In this document: positions 23,755 to 36,304 of the stretch, in pieces
Position numbering within the stretch: position 1 is the stretch's first letter
Layout: each line of letters starts with the position of its first letter
Assembly (NCBI GenBank): GCA_008973525.1
Contig: WACJ01000104.1
Coordinates: forward strand, 1,025,618-1,089,617
DNA length: 64,000 nucleotides
Source: Stenopsyche tienmushanensis
Taxonomy: Eukaryota > Arthropoda > Insecta > Trichoptera > Stenopsychidae
Direction: 5' to 3'
Translations under genes and position numbers: made by a program
The notes under the pieces: generated by a model
The model's input: only the letters and a program-made list of their open reading frames with translations
What the model was told of the DNA's origin: nothing
Databases searched by the model: none

Positions 23755-23990
23755 TATTCCAGCGTATACAAAGTCTTCCGTCGGATCTGCTGCCACTCGT
23801 TCTCGAATCTAATATGGCACGAAGAATATATGTGTGAGTCGGCATCTGCGTTACATGATCTGCCTAATGTAGACAGCGGATTCAAATGAAGCTAGTAATT
23901 GACGCTTCGCCTTACATGTCCATGACCTCTCGACTAGACCTCATAGTTTAGGAGTCTGAGGTCTCGTTTTAGGGAGGACCGAAAATGTTG
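23755..23990 (-). mobile_element. LINE tail fragment, copy 1
   Basis: It shares with 46050-46310 the words CTGCCACTCG, CTCGAATCTA, ACATGTCCATGA and GACCTCATA. That copy encodes a recognisable non-LTR retrotransposon tail. This copy is too decayed to translate. Confidence 0.45.
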
Positions 23991-24858
23991 ATATTAAAAA
24001 TATTGATATACAATACATTACCATATTTTAACCATCGAAACACAACTGAATATATATTTTGATGTTATGGATTATATTGAAAATAATTTTAAATTAATGT
24101 TTTTGTTATGCATACCTTTTAAGCCTCTTTTGATTTCATCGTTTCAGAACAAAAAAGTTCCGTTTTCTTTCCACACGTTGGTCACAACAATGCCTCAGGA
24201 AGCAGCTAATTTCTATATGCTTCGTGCATTTTTTAAGTAGTTCCCGTGTACGAGGATAATACGCCAGCCTCGGAAGCTCATGAAAAATATACAGGGGTTG
24301 GCCACTCCACATGGGGATGAAATATGAAAGAATTTTTCAATGTGTGATTACTCTTCTTTTGTTCGATTCCCGACTGGCCTGGGCCGTTTATTACCGAGAT
24401 TAAATGGAATGCAAGTTTTGATTCCGTTTTTTTTGGACTGTTCAAATGCTTTAAATACTCGAACAAGCGAGTTGATGGATGAGCTTTTTCATTGGATTTT
24501 CACATACCTTAAATTCTAAAAGCTGAAGGCTTTTCGGTTAAAATAAAAGCTATGCAGGCATATTCAATCTATTTGACTCTCGAATGTTTTTCGCGCATTT
24601 AAATGTTTGATAATAAGAAAACAACGTTCATAAAAACAGCTGCCTACTATATCATGGCTTTTGCATTTAAGCAATGTCTAAATCTTTTTTTAACGAAAAA
24701 AAAAGTTCAAATCGGTTAAATGGGTAATATTTACTAAAAAAACAGTAAGTTGCCATAAAAAATATGGACTTAATCAGGTCATAATTTGTAACAAAACTGT
24801 TTAACTTTTTGCGATTAAATGCAACGCTATAATCAGGCCTAATAAATATTTGCAATTA

Positions 24859-25304
24859 CACTCAAATCTCTTTTTGTGCGATTTTTTTTTGTGCGATTTC
24901 GAACTTATGCGGTTTTTTTTCAACAGTCGCCATTTTGTGATTTTTTTGAGTTAGGGCTATAATGTCATCTTTATTAATTATGAATTATATTGTTGGAAAG
25001 AGAAAATCTACGCAGAACAATGATGACATTGATACTGGGTATACTATTTCTTCCAAAAAAAGTGAGCGATTTTTAGTCAGTTCTTTAAAGGTTACCAAAA
25101 ATATTATTTTTTAATTGCCTTATTATTTTCTTGACTAACTAACTTTTTTTATTGATGATTTTGAATATATATTATAAAGCTGTTTCAAAGTTATGCGATT
25201 TTTAAAATCCGTAGAACGCATCTTCACTTTTTCTATGTAAGTCATATTTTTTTTGTGCGATTTTCCGCATAACGCATCTACCGCATAAAAAAAAGGTTTA
25301 AGTG
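24859..25304. mobile_element. MITE, family 2 (CACTYAAAYC), copy 1
   Basis: The left terminus CACTCAAATCTCTTTTTGTG and right terminus AAAAAAGGTTTAAGTG are inverted repeats. Each is flanked by TA (24857-24858, 25305-25306). Near both ends GTGCGATTT and CCGCATAA are inverted, making the element palindromic. It has no transposase. The TA target suggests mobilisation by a Tc1/mariner transposase. Confidence 0.75.
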
Positions 25305-25439
25305 TATTCAAATAATATTTAAATTTGGTATTGATATATAAATATAGCCCTAATGTTCTTTTGGATTAAGATCGAAATTATTGATGATCTCAGTTAACTA
25401 TTCAATTTATACAATTCTGGTCTAGAATTGTGATTTTTT

Positions 25440-25800
25440 TGTTGTATTTTTTCAAAGCTTAAACCTTTAAAAATATATGCTCTAAAGGATTTTTTAAAAT
25501 TCTAATTATTTACGGACATATAGTTATTTTAGTGACGCGAAAACTAAGCCGGTCCTAACATTGCTCTAATTTTTAAAGACGCGTTGACATGATATCTCAA
25601 ATTTTAATTGATTGATTTACTTCAAATTTAATCAAAATCTTTTTTCTATACATTCTACTATCGCTCCTACCAGATTTATGTCAAAATATTGACATTAACT
25701 ATTTAAAAAAAATAAAACTAAAAAAACAACAGTCGCCATTTGGCGATAATTTTTTTTACATGACGTCCTTACAAATTAAGAATATTTTTTATCGAAATAC
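25440..25800. repeat. Repeat family with GTTATAGCTATTTTAGTG core, copy 2
   Basis: It contains TCTAATTATTTACGGACATA then TAGTTATTTTAGTGACGCG and AACTAAGCCGGTCCTAACA. It starts about 135 bp after the MITE at 24859-25304. Confidence 0.5.
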
Positions 25801-26981
25801 CCCCGAAGACTTTTACGGAGAATATCCCTTGTTATATTATATTATTCTTGGACCATTTGATGATTAGTAGGTTTCAAATTTGTTATTAATTTAGAAATAA
25901 ATTTTTGCTGAAGAACAGCATATGATGCTGTATATCACTACTATTCACGGGGCTTTACTTCCGCTCGGCGGAGAACGGAAACGAGATGCTCGCCATCCAA
26001 CTTCCGGTCTGATAGCTGGTTGAACCTTCAGTCCCTGGAGACATTTCCAAGGGTGATATGAAAATGTGTTCATACTCCAGCGGCGAAAATACAAAATCGA
26101 AAGCCATCAACGTGTACTTCATCTCATGGACGCGATGCTAAAGATTTTGATTAATTTCGGGCGATTAAACGATCCCACATTATCCCGATAGGGAAACTCA
26201 ATTAATGATCCTTTTTCGACCAGCGAAGGATACAAATCCCCCATCGGAGAATGTCGCTTAAAGGAGTCGAGCCAATCTTTGGATAATACTATTATCGTGT
26301 ATTTTTTCTCGAGGAAGGTCTTATCATCCTCAGTTAATGGCACTAATCCCTCGCATTTCGTTTCAATTTAACTTTCACTCGAAACTGGATATCGAGGGCA
26401 CTTCGGATTTCATCAAAAGTGTGCACTTGATTGATTTTTATAAATTAAAAAAATTACAAGGGTTCGACTCAATCGACGGACTGAAATCCCGAAAGGGTTC
26501 TTCGTTTTCGGGCACTCGCCCCATTGTTTCAAGCTCATTGGATTTTTAAAATTTTCAATATTTTACTGTGTTTTTTCTTCGTTTTAATGACATCCCATTG
26601 CGCGAGATCTTTGATTAATTATAAAGCCGAAGTCTGGAGCGTTCCCGAAATTTCCTCACAAAATAAATAACCATAACATAGTGTAAATATTTTAGTTCCA
26701 TTCGACTGTATTTTACTAAGATACCTTTTGAATTGCTGATATCAAAGGCACATGCATTAGTGAGTTTCAAACAAACGCCTGAATCCTGAAATATGATATT
26801 GTAAGCCAAATATTTAGTTACTCATGTTTCTGCTTCTCCGCATCTAAAATATTCGCACACAAAAGTCCCGAGTGAATGAAAACACCCCATAGATGAATAT
26901 TGACAGGGTGAGGTCGATAACCATTCGAGTATCCCGAATAAATTGATTGGGATAGCCAAGGGAAGAAAATGCAATAAATAG

Positions 26982-27010
26982 TTCAGACCAAATGAGGTGA
27001 CCACGCTAGA
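26982..27010 (+). mobile_element. 29-bp mariner fragment cut by a hAT element
   Basis: GAGGTGACCACGCTAGAA and its flank are identical to 12217-12235 of a mariner transposase (EVTTLE). Homology stops where the hAT-like repeat begins, so this is a junction scar. Confidence 0.5.
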
Positions 27011-27565
27011 AGGTGCTAATGAATCCCAGGATTAGTAAACGTAATCCCGAAAAATTCGGGATTGAAACTTTTATCTAACAGAAATCGTACACTTCACCAG
27101 CACGATGAAGGCTACTAAATCGAGACATTCCCGCCGAAATCTGGACGCTTGGAAATAGTGGCGTAACTACTAATTGGTGGGCTTAGTAACTGTCTAATCT
27201 ATGTATATATACAGTAAATATATGTTTTTCAAATTGTTATATTAATCTTTCCCTACCGGTGATGTATTTACTACACCTCGAATCTAATAATAAGAATATC
27301 GCTATGAAATATAATAGATACGGGATTCAGAATTTTTGTATTCCTCCGTAATATAATTACGAATCACATCAAAATATTATAGTATATAAATATTCAACTG
27401 CAGCGACGGAAATAAATAATTTGCCGGAAAATCGGGATTTTTTTCGAGTTTTAATCCGCGTCTCAGCAGATGGGAATTTTATCAGTCAAATTGATGGTGT
27501 TATATGAAAATGGGTGCTCACGCGGTCATCAACTCGAACTAGCATTTAAATATCCGCGCTAGCGT
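27011..27565. mobile_element. Non-autonomous hAT-like element, copy 1
   Basis: It begins AGGTGCTAATGAATCCCAGG and shares more than 400 bp, including CTACCGGTGATGTATTTACT, with 47206-47610. At 27565 (after AGCATTTAAATATC) it is interrupted by an LTR, whereas the other copy continues into hAT transposase sequence. Confidence 0.65.
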
Positions 27566-27569
27566 ACGA

Positions 27570-27961
27570 GTTGGTTCTTCTATCGGGCCATGATGTTGCT
27601 GGACGATTGGATGGAAATAGACGGGCGTCGAATAGAAAGACTCTCTAAATAACTTTTTATTCCACACGAGAGAGTGAGATCTGGCTGCAGGAAGGACGAC
27701 CTCCCGCCGCCAAGGCTAATCGACGACTCTCCCGACTCCTATCTCATGCGCGTCACTATCCAACCAGCAACGGTGCACGCGCAAGAAGCGATCCGTCGGT
27801 ATGCAGGTGCAATGTCTCCGCAGGGCCACAAGAGATGGCGCTGTTAAAATAACGCATTGCACCTGAAGAGAGACAGAAGATGTCGCTGTTAATCTGGAGA
27901 ATTGAATGTGCTCAGATTAAAAGCGCTATTACGCGAGGATGTTAAATCGCCCACAATACAG
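27570..27961 (-). mobile_element. LTR, TGTAGCG family, minus strand
   Basis: It reads in reverse GGAAGGACGACCTCCCG, GCAGGTGCAATGTCTCCGCA, AGAGATGGCGCTGTTAAAAT and ends ATCGCCCACAATACA, the inverse of the LTR start. The right-hand (LTR 3') end is degraded. Confidence 0.7.
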
Positions 27962-28039
27962 GTCCATCACTTCACATTTGATACAAAAATACAGTTAAAA
28001 CAATAGACTAAAAAAGGGGAATCAACTTCAAAAAGGCGA

Positions 28040-28180
28040 ATAGAGTTCCATCTGCACAAGGCACAGATTGTAGAAGGTCCTGGATACGAATTTATTACCG
28101 AAAATTCCACAAAAAGCACCAAAAGATGTCGGAGTGGCTACATGGTCTGTGTGCTCAATCGGTCCGCCTTTCGGACCAAA
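28040..28180 (-). mobile_element. R1-like LINE C-terminal fragment
   Basis: The plus strand CTGTGTGCTCAATCGGTCCG and CCTTTCGG is the inverse of the GGPVGHTD coding motif, as at 12655-12680. It is about 140 bp and truncated. Confidence 0.45.
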
Positions 28181-28479
28181 ATCCAAATCATGGAGAATTC
28201 ATCAAGATGCACCTTATAAGATAGATTTAGTTTTATTCGGTATACTTAATCCTATTTTGAAGTACTTGATGACTTTCATTATAAACATGGTATCGAAGCG
28301 ATTGAACATCGACGATGGATTGAATGTTGAAAAGCGACGATGGTGACATGTCCACCATTGGCTATAAATCTGGCCGTTCAAAATTTATATTTAATACTAG
28401 ACTAATCTGAACCAACTTATTAAAAATTCTAAAGAAATCCTTAAGTATGTTTACCACATTCCCAGACGTCTTTTGAACG

Positions 28480-28600
28480 AAAATTAGACCTCCCGAATGC
28501 GTGCCACCGAGAAAAGCCGCGGTAGACATTTGAACGATGCTATATTCTATATATAATGCAATAAAATATTCTTTCAAATAAAAAGTAAATACGTTGTATA
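28480..28600 (-). repeat. Unclassified repeat shared with 40560-41100
   Basis: GAAAATTAGACCTCCCGAAT then GCGTGCCACCGAG matches 40970-41010. Minus-strand reading gives GTHSGGLIF in both. The family is not recognised. Confidence 0.45.
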
Positions 28601-29804
28601 CAAATTGGTTTATTTATTTTTTATTGAAATATACGTAATGTAAAATAAATAAGACTTCAATATGATATTTTTATATATATACAATAGTTTAAAAACGATG
28701 CCATTGCCAATTTCACGTATGTTATTTATTTGTCTTTCAATTGAGTTTGGAGATATTAAAAAAAAATAATAAGAAGTAACGTTTTGGGACATTTGAAACA
28801 CATCACCAATATGAATTTGACAGCTGTCGAATTCCGATCAAAGAAAAAGTTCGTCGAAAGCAGATAGAATCTGATACTGTAAACATATTTTCGTTACAGG
28901 GATATTCCCAATACTTGTTTTTCACTTTTACACCATAGGATATCCGGCATATTTTCCATCTTACGATCTATGCAAACATCCTAAAAAATAAAATCTAGGC
29001 TAAAAACATCGACTATTGAAACTCTGGCTCAATATTTTATAATAATTTTGTAAAAGAAAAACCACGGCCACTATTGTACAAATTCATGCAAATTTTGGTC
29101 ATACTGAAAATAATCCAACATATAAATAAAACATGGCAAGCATTCAACATAACTGTCCAACACAGGTCGAATACTATACCAAAAATAATTCTGATAGATA
29201 CAAGCCAGATCAAATCACTAATCATCTATCTAATATATATTAAAAACAAAAATTCCAGTAAAAACACGATATTATTACTGAAGATTTTGCGAAAATTGCT
29301 TAAATTCACTTATAATAAATAATAAAATTCCAAACCGATTTAAACCAATTGAACGGCGCTTATATTGATTTTTTTTAAAATTGATTTAAACAACAATTAA
29401 CACTTTGATGCAAGTTTAATCAGTTAATTTTGGGCTTATGTTACTGTATGAAATAATTTAGATGAATCAAAAAATATTAATGTTTAAGTGACAATAAAAT
29501 GATTGGGGTGCTGCATAAGTTTTTGTCTATTTCATTTGATCATCATTGGATAAAAATTCAGACATTGACGTTATGAAAACTTTAATGCATCGTCAAATTT
29601 GTTCTTAAATTATTAATGATACATGAATGTGGCAAAATTCCCAGTCTTTGTCTAAAAATCATAATAGATTGTCCAGTCGAAAATGTCGTTTTTATTCCTA
29701 CTTACTTTTTAATTATTAGTTGTGTTTCAGCCATTTCTTTGACAACACGTATTGTATGTTTTGTTAGTCGACTAAAATCTTCTGGAGAATGCTTGGAGAA
29801 TCTC

Positions 29805-29955
29805 TAACTGTTTGTTAATGTCAGAGATGGTTGAAACAATTTAAAGGTGGAAATTTTACTTAAAAAAATAAGGTCCGAAGTGAGAGAAAGGTTAAAATGG
29901 ATGACGATATCCTGCGTACTGAAATTGAAAAAGTTGTATCTACTGAGGGAGTATA
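29805..29955 (+). mobile_element. Mariner transposase N-terminal fragment
   Basis: The frame reads CQRWLKQFKGGNFT and, after a short shift, RKVKMDDDILRTEIEKVV. This matches the mariner pattern QRWF-KF-SGD-S...DDD-LR--IE. It stops at the TA where a MITE begins at 29956. Confidence 0.6.
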
Positions 29956-30273
29956 CGTGTGGGTCTGTTTTTATGCGATTTTGAAGTTATGCCATTTCCA
30001 AATGTAATAGAATCTATCCAACATTTTTGTACGATTATCGTTTAAAATAAATTTTAATAAAGCAATTTTAAGATAAATATGTATTTTTTTTACTGTTATG
30101 ATTTTTTTATTAACTTTTTTTATGCGATTTTTGGTACATTCCATCGCGTTGATTTGAAGTTATGCGGTTTTTGAAAATAATGGACACAATCTCCCAGTTT
30201 TGCATGTAGTTCAAGTCTTTTTTATGCCCCCCCCCCGTGGAACTTATCTATCGCATAAAAATAGATCCAAGTG
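29956..30273. mobile_element. MITE, family 1 (CACTTGGGTCTG), copy 1
   Basis: The left end is CGTGTGGGTCTGTTTTTATG and the right end CATAAAAATAGATCCAAGTG, with TA on both sides. TGCGATTTTGAAGTTATGC lies inside the left end and CGCATAAAAA inside the right. It is 318 bp with no coding capacity. A C-run lies at about 30227-30235. Confidence 0.75.
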
Positions 30274-32881
30274 TACATTGTATCGATGAGATGAATTAAA
30301 ACATTTTGGATTTGAATTTAACTCGTTCATTTAAAAAAACGACATCTTAAAATCAAATCACTACATGTCTTGATTAGTATACACTCACTTGTTGAGTTTA
30401 GTGATTCAGGGAGAGTATGCACGCACATGTTGCGAGCAGCGCTCAATAGCGCTTTATGCAAAAAAACTTTCCCCCTCATTTTTTGGATAAAATGAAACAA
30501 GTGTTGATTCAGAGGTTCAATAGTTCAAAGACAGTAGTTTGGGAAATTTCGTTTAATGGAACCAAGACTACGCTGTAGTTTAAGGCAAAATGGTATGGAA
30601 ATCTGTGGAAACACTATTATTTTTTTTGGATTATTGGAGTGACTGAAGTTTCTACGCAATGATCATATTACTGATTGTAAATGATGGAAAGTTTTGATAT
30701 AAATGGTTCTTACTTTTTTTAAATTGAGAGATTATTACTTTCTAAGATCTTAGATCAGTATATTGAAATAAAGTCACCCTTCTATAACGTCCACTTCGTT
30801 TGCGATGTCTTTTACATAAGCAACGGGTAAACTACGTAAGGTCACTTCACAAAATTTATATGGGTGCCTAACTTTTTATGAGGACCTCACGGCTTCACGG
30901 CATCAATAAGATGCACATTTTGATGGCGTTTATCATGATTCGGACCGTAAAGTGTTAATTTTATAAATGACATATTTATAAGCGCCGTTCAATCCGATAA
31001 TTACTAAAAAAATAATATCATATTTTTATAAAAATATACAATATATAATGAAGCACTTAATTCACCGTATGTTCCATAGGAGTTAGCCTTTGTAAATTCA
31101 AAAATATGTGCAAAATGTCACAACAATAACAAATTAAATTTGTAAACTGTAAATAAAAAATCCAAAAAATGTAAATTCGATCATTGTAAAAAAAGAAACG
31201 AAAAATGGAACACATTTAAATCGGTAAACAGTGTCAATAGTAGATAAATCAGTAGTAATATATATCCAGTATAGACGTGTAGTTTGTAAGTATACAGTTT
31301 GTTAGGAAGGTGTTTTTAAAGACTGATGTCTCTAAAGTGAAATTGGAAGATGAAATTTAAAAAAAACATATATAAAATAAAGTGAAGAATGAAAAAGAAA
31401 AAAAAAAAGATAAATCAAGCCAGAGCAAAGTTCACTCGACCTATTCACATTATAATCGTTTTATGGGCGATTTTCAAGAACTTAGAAAGCTCAAAAATTT
31501 TGTCTATTCTATTAAAAGTGTGAAATTAAAATAAAAATCAAGGCGAAATTTGGAAAATGTTTCTCTAAACCAATTACACATTCTATACATTAAATATATA
31601 AGATTTCATCCAATAGAGGATAACTTACAGGAGTTGCAATTTTTATTCTACAAGGAATGCTGGAAGATGGTTATATTCTAATGGTAGACATATAGTGTAG
31701 GTTTTATTTTGGAGTTTGCAAATTTGTGTTCGTATCTGAGTTTGTCAATGTATCCGGAATATTATTTGGGTTGTTTTTATGATGTGGTTGTAATTATTTT
31801 TTCTCTGTTTTTATGATTTATTATCTTCGTTAGAAGATCATGTCAATGCAGTTATGTTAATCTGTTAGTGAATATGGTTATGAATTAAATAAAATCGATG
31901 CAACCAAATCACTCTCACCCAGGATCAGAAAATTCATTATAAACTCACACTTATAATGCCATATGAAATGATCAATGTTCTTTAAATGCTAGATTAGTCA
32001 AGATGCAAACTCCAATTTTTTCATAGTAATCATTATATCACGACATTTAACTAACATTGTGTATTAGAAGCAGAAGTGGAAAGAAAGGATTGGTGTTGTT
32101 GGAAGATGTCAAAATTTAATTAAATAAAAACTGCCGCCCAAACAGTGCGAATGTATTATTGATCAAACTTCATTAAATTTATGAATGAATTTAAGGTACA
32201 AAAATAATTTTAATTGTTTTTGCTTCGTGTTTAATCAAAATTTATCAATGAATATAACATATAACCCTAATTTGACCGAAACAAAATAAAAATATATTTA
32301 TTTTTCGATTTTTATATCAATAATAACTTTAACTAATGCGTATTTTTTATTAAAATTAATTTAAACATTGAATGAATGACATCAACAACAGCACGAGGTT
32401 AGGTATTTTACACAGGTCAATAGATTTTGAGTGTTAACATTTAACTATGGCAGACCACAGGGAAGAACAGACAAGAAATAAAGAGTTTTATGACAGATGG
32501 ATGTAAATGTGTGACAGGGGAGGCTTACGAGTTGACTCGGACACGAACTCGGTACCATTCCCATAGATCTCTGCAACATACAAACATAAACAGGGAGCAG
32601 CCCAACATAAATAATGGGGGGGACATGTGATCGATGCTTGCTGATGGTATTTGGTATAGTGGTATCGATGATATTGTCATTTTTGACTGGTGTCATGTCG
32701 GAGCTATGTTCATGACCGGCCGTCCATCCGCGTTATGTCAAACAATTTATCGGAGACCCGTGTCGTCTTGATTAAAATTACGACCCATCTCGCGACGAAA
32801 AATAAATAAAACCTCATATTTTTTGACTTGAATAAAATTAATACTTTTCCTTCATTTTCCACATATGGCTAAAATAAAATA

Positions 32882-33707
32882 CTACGAGGGGGATTCAAAC
32901 ATAACCCTGAATTTAACTATACAAATAAATTAGTGATACATAAAAATACAAATTGAGTATATTATTTTTCTACATAGTTCCTTTTATTAGAAGCTTTTTG
33001 ATTCCGTTACTGAAGAAAGAAGGCGAGAAGTAGCATCTTCTGTTGCGCAACGCGTGATTATTCAATTTATTAATTTAAAATATTGATGAGACTTGAGGTA
33101 CAGTTCAATGATGCTACTATAAATAAGATCCAAGTGTTGGATTGGATTCAAAAGTTTTGTGAAGGTTTGAAAGCCGAGAAAGAGTCGGCTGAAAAAGTGA
33201 TAATTATGGTATTTTGGGACTCGAAAGGCATTCTATTGATTGATTTTCTACATTACAGATAAATGATGAATGCAGCCAACTACTGCCAGCTACTAGATGA
33301 CGTTGGGGCTGTTTATCGTAACAAAATACGAAGAAAACCGATTTAAGCTGTCCTTCGTCGAATTCCTGGGGTAATGATATAAAGTAGATGGAGGCGAAAG
33401 CAGCTTCGTCGGTTTGGGGTCGTCGGCACCCAATTATATTGGGATTGTCCACATTTCGTCATTAGGCATTAGGAAGGCAACAATTTCAAGAAAATATTGC
33501 GTTTGAATAATACGCGCGCAACTGGTTTTCGGAGCAGACGCCTTCTTTTTTCAGTGAATAGATCAAGAATATTCGTATCCAACAGAATAAATGTATTTCT
33601 AATGGAGGAAGCTATGTACAAAAATAAGATATTCCAATTGTATTTTTATATATCACAAATAAATATGTACAGCAAAATTCCGGGGTATATTTGAATCCCC
33701 CTCGTAT
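32882..33707 (+). mobile_element. Internally deleted mariner with both TIRs
   Basis: The TIRs are CTACGAGGGGGATTCAAA and, inverted, TTTGAATCCCCCTCGTAT, flanked by TA at 32880-32881 and 33708-33709. Inside, EVQFNDATINKIQVLDWI and KVIIMVFWDSKGILLIDFL are mariner transposase blocks, the second around a catalytic aspartate. At 826 bp it is shorter than a typical 1.3-kb mariner. Stops show that it makes no full transposase. Confidence 0.85.
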
Positions 33708-35056
33708 TAATATTTTGGATCTCCCAAATTTGTTTATAAAAGATTTCCTTTTATATAATTTGGATTTTAATTCTTTTATAATAGTAGCTTAAGCACCATA
33801 GGTTCAAATATATTGGTATGGGCCCAAAATAAGATTATTAGTCATTTTTAATCAACTCATAACGATAATAAATATTTATTTACTGTTTGTGGGTATTATA
33901 TATTTATGACATAAATGTATTAATTTTATTGACCGGTCATTGACGGGTTACGCTGGAATAAATATATCTCGCTCGTTTCGCCTGTCCAATATAAAAAGCA
34001 GTGACGTGCGGATATGTTTGTTTAATTGTTGGATTAATATTTATTGGACATAATTTTGGATGAACGCTCCATCATAAAAATGCAAAATATCTCATAGAAC
34101 TACATCGTTTTAATTTTAACTAAATAATCATAATTTACTTATTAATAATGAAAATATTCAAATATATAATAATAAAAAACAATTTTTCAAATATTATATA
34201 TGTAACAGCTACTTAATAAAATATGGAATTAATTTACTGTTGAAGTTGTTAAGTCTGATGTAAAAATATTCAAATAATACAATTATTGTAAAATGTTCAT
34301 TGATTTCAATTATGAAAAATGGGAATAAAATTACTTTCTACAAATTAAAGCCATTGTTAACTTATGCTTACATAATTCCTTAAAAGGTTTAATCTAAATT
34401 AATAGTATTGTTATGGAACTTACCTGCCAAAAACTATGTATTTGGATTTATAAATTCATATTTAATTTTGAAAAACAGATTGGGTATGATAATATTGATT
34501 GCTTTAAGCTGTTGTTGTTGCTGTAAAATCTTTTGTTTTCAAAAGTAAATATTTTCGTATGAACAAACATGTGAATATAATCTATTCAAACCGGGTGGTA
34601 CCTTTTTATGACCGAATTGGAAATTTATTCAATTTGTTAGAACCGAAACAAATTAAATCGGGGAAATAAATTTACAAAGTTTGCGAATGGTCTTTGCAAA
34701 CTTTTCAATCAATTCTCGTCAATATGGCCGACTGAGATTGATTTTATTTTGTTGAAGTTTTTTTTGTTGTTTAGACGAAAATGCGATGAAACACAATTCA
34801 ATCGCTAGATTTATACGCAAGTCCCCGGGAAGAAAGCCTCTTGAAGACTTAATTAATTTCGCAAGTTCCACAGCGGTGAATACATTTCCATTGTGGAATT
34901 ATACATTCGTGGCGTTAATTGCGATGTACTTTAGGAACCATTCGCAGTTGTTGAGCTATGATGTAGGCTCGTATTGCTTCCTAATGTATATCGTTTCAAG
35001 AAAGTCGTTTCGTATTTATATATGTAAGCACATATATCCATAATAAAAAAACTCAC

Positions 35057-35228
35057 TTGGGACGATGTACATGTTGTGGCAGTACTAGCTCACAACGCTG
35101 CCGGAGGATACCTTCCCATAGTTGGACTCCGACGATTCCGAAGATGAAAAAAACAAAAAAACAAAGCAGCAAAACGTTCCCAAGCATCGGCAATGTATCC
35201 AAGAGCAGCATCACCAAAATTCTCATAC
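35057..35228 (-). CDS. Ca-alpha1T: T-type calcium channel alpha-1, exon encoding IS4-S5 linker and IS5
   Basis: The exon completes a serine codon with GT, then encodes 56 residues plus two bases. It starts [20 protein letters not shown], continues through the IS5 helix ([16 protein letters not shown]), and ends in the extracellular turret with EGILRQRC and [10 protein letters not shown]. The first two blocks are nearly identical to vertebrate and insect Cav3 proteins. The turret part is less conserved, as expected. The methionine at position 6 replaces a threonine common in vertebrates (ILVTLLLD). The acceptor is CTCTTGCAG and the donor GTGAGT. The exon sits alone between introns of 16.6 kb and 27.2 kb. 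It is GC-richer than its AT-rich surroundings and has no stop codon in frame. Confidence 0.95.
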
Positions 35229-36104
35229 CTGCAAGAGAAACACACAATTAATACATTTCATTTATCACAACGATAGTTCCAAATTTTTATATAAAAAAAT
35301 GAATGATTATATAAAATTGTTTTATAAAAATAAAAAGGCACTATTATGAAAATTTAATCAAAAAAATTGATCGCTGATGAATGATATATGCTCAAATATA
35401 TGGAAATATGTGCTCAAGTCAATTCAACTTTGATCAGAACGTATATTAGCCAATAATTAATTAATTAAATAATGGTTGCGCTAATACCACGAGACGCCTT
35501 TGCTTATATAATCAACGCCGATAAAGTTGAGGCAATACACGCTACAACATTTTCTCATAGCTCTAATAATAATTGATTCGTAATTACAATCTTTTGATGA
35601 TTGGATTATTATATGCAAGTTATGGCAGTCGAGAACAAATATGTATAATATATTGTGTAAACATAAATCAATAACTTTTGATTTTACTATCGAACGCATG
35701 TATTCAAAATTATATCAGAGAATCATCAGATGATGGATAGTTTGTTGAAAATTCAATATATTTGGATAAGAGCATACTTCTTAAAATATTGCAATATTTT
35801 TATGGTCAATATTTTATGTAAAAAATATTTTTTGGTAATCTTAAATAAGGTTTTTCATAAACAATACTATTTTATTTTTTAAGAACTAAGATATCAATCA
35901 ATCATCGATCATTTTAATATCATATTTTTGTAATGGAAATTACAAGAAATAAACTTGCGTTGCGATAAAAATAATTAAATCATATATGATCGAATAAAAA
36001 ACAGACAGACATACTTTCATCATGAGCTTTCATACAAATTATAGATAGTCAATAATACCAAAAAGGTTATGGAACCGTGCCCTACATAATAGTAGGGTCA
36101 TCTA

Positions 36105-36300
36105 AGAAATAAGGTTACAAGAGCTACCGAGACTGGAGGGGATTTTTTTTGTTCTAAAGTTGGCGCACCTGGCGTGTAGGCGGGATTCTGACAGTCAGTT
36201 TGTTTGGTCCCACGTGTTTGTCAACCATTTTGTTTGGTCGTAGTAAATTCTTCTTATGGAGAGGTAGTCGCGCGCTTTCGCCACCTCTTTTTGGGTTCTG
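36105..36300 (+). mobile_element. Mariner 5' fragment
   Basis: AATAAGGTTACAAGAGCTAC, CAGTCAGTTTGTTTGGTCCC and CCATTTTGTTTGGTCGTAGT match the copies at 1227 and 13716. It is cut at about 36300 by LINE-derived sequence. Confidence 0.6.
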
Positions 36301-36304
36301 GGAT

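Larger units (their letters stand above)
7808..35056 (-). other. Intron between IS5 and turret exons (27.2 kb)
   Basis: This is the largest intron, with GT-AG ends and many mobile-element remnants, which are listed separately. Stretches where I recognise nothing are 8310-9850, 11100-11850, 15540-17480, 17620-18340, 20600-21820, 22620-23750, 25800-26980, 28600-29800, 30600-32880 and 33710-35056. These are AT-rich, with scattered GC-richer islands (for example 11280-11590 and 25920-26560). Open frames within them match no family I know. Confidence 0.8.

Noticed and set aside
35053..35247. A separate small membrane-protein gene
   Set aside because: The sequence is an internal Cav3 exon with splice sites on both ends and phases matching its neighbours.
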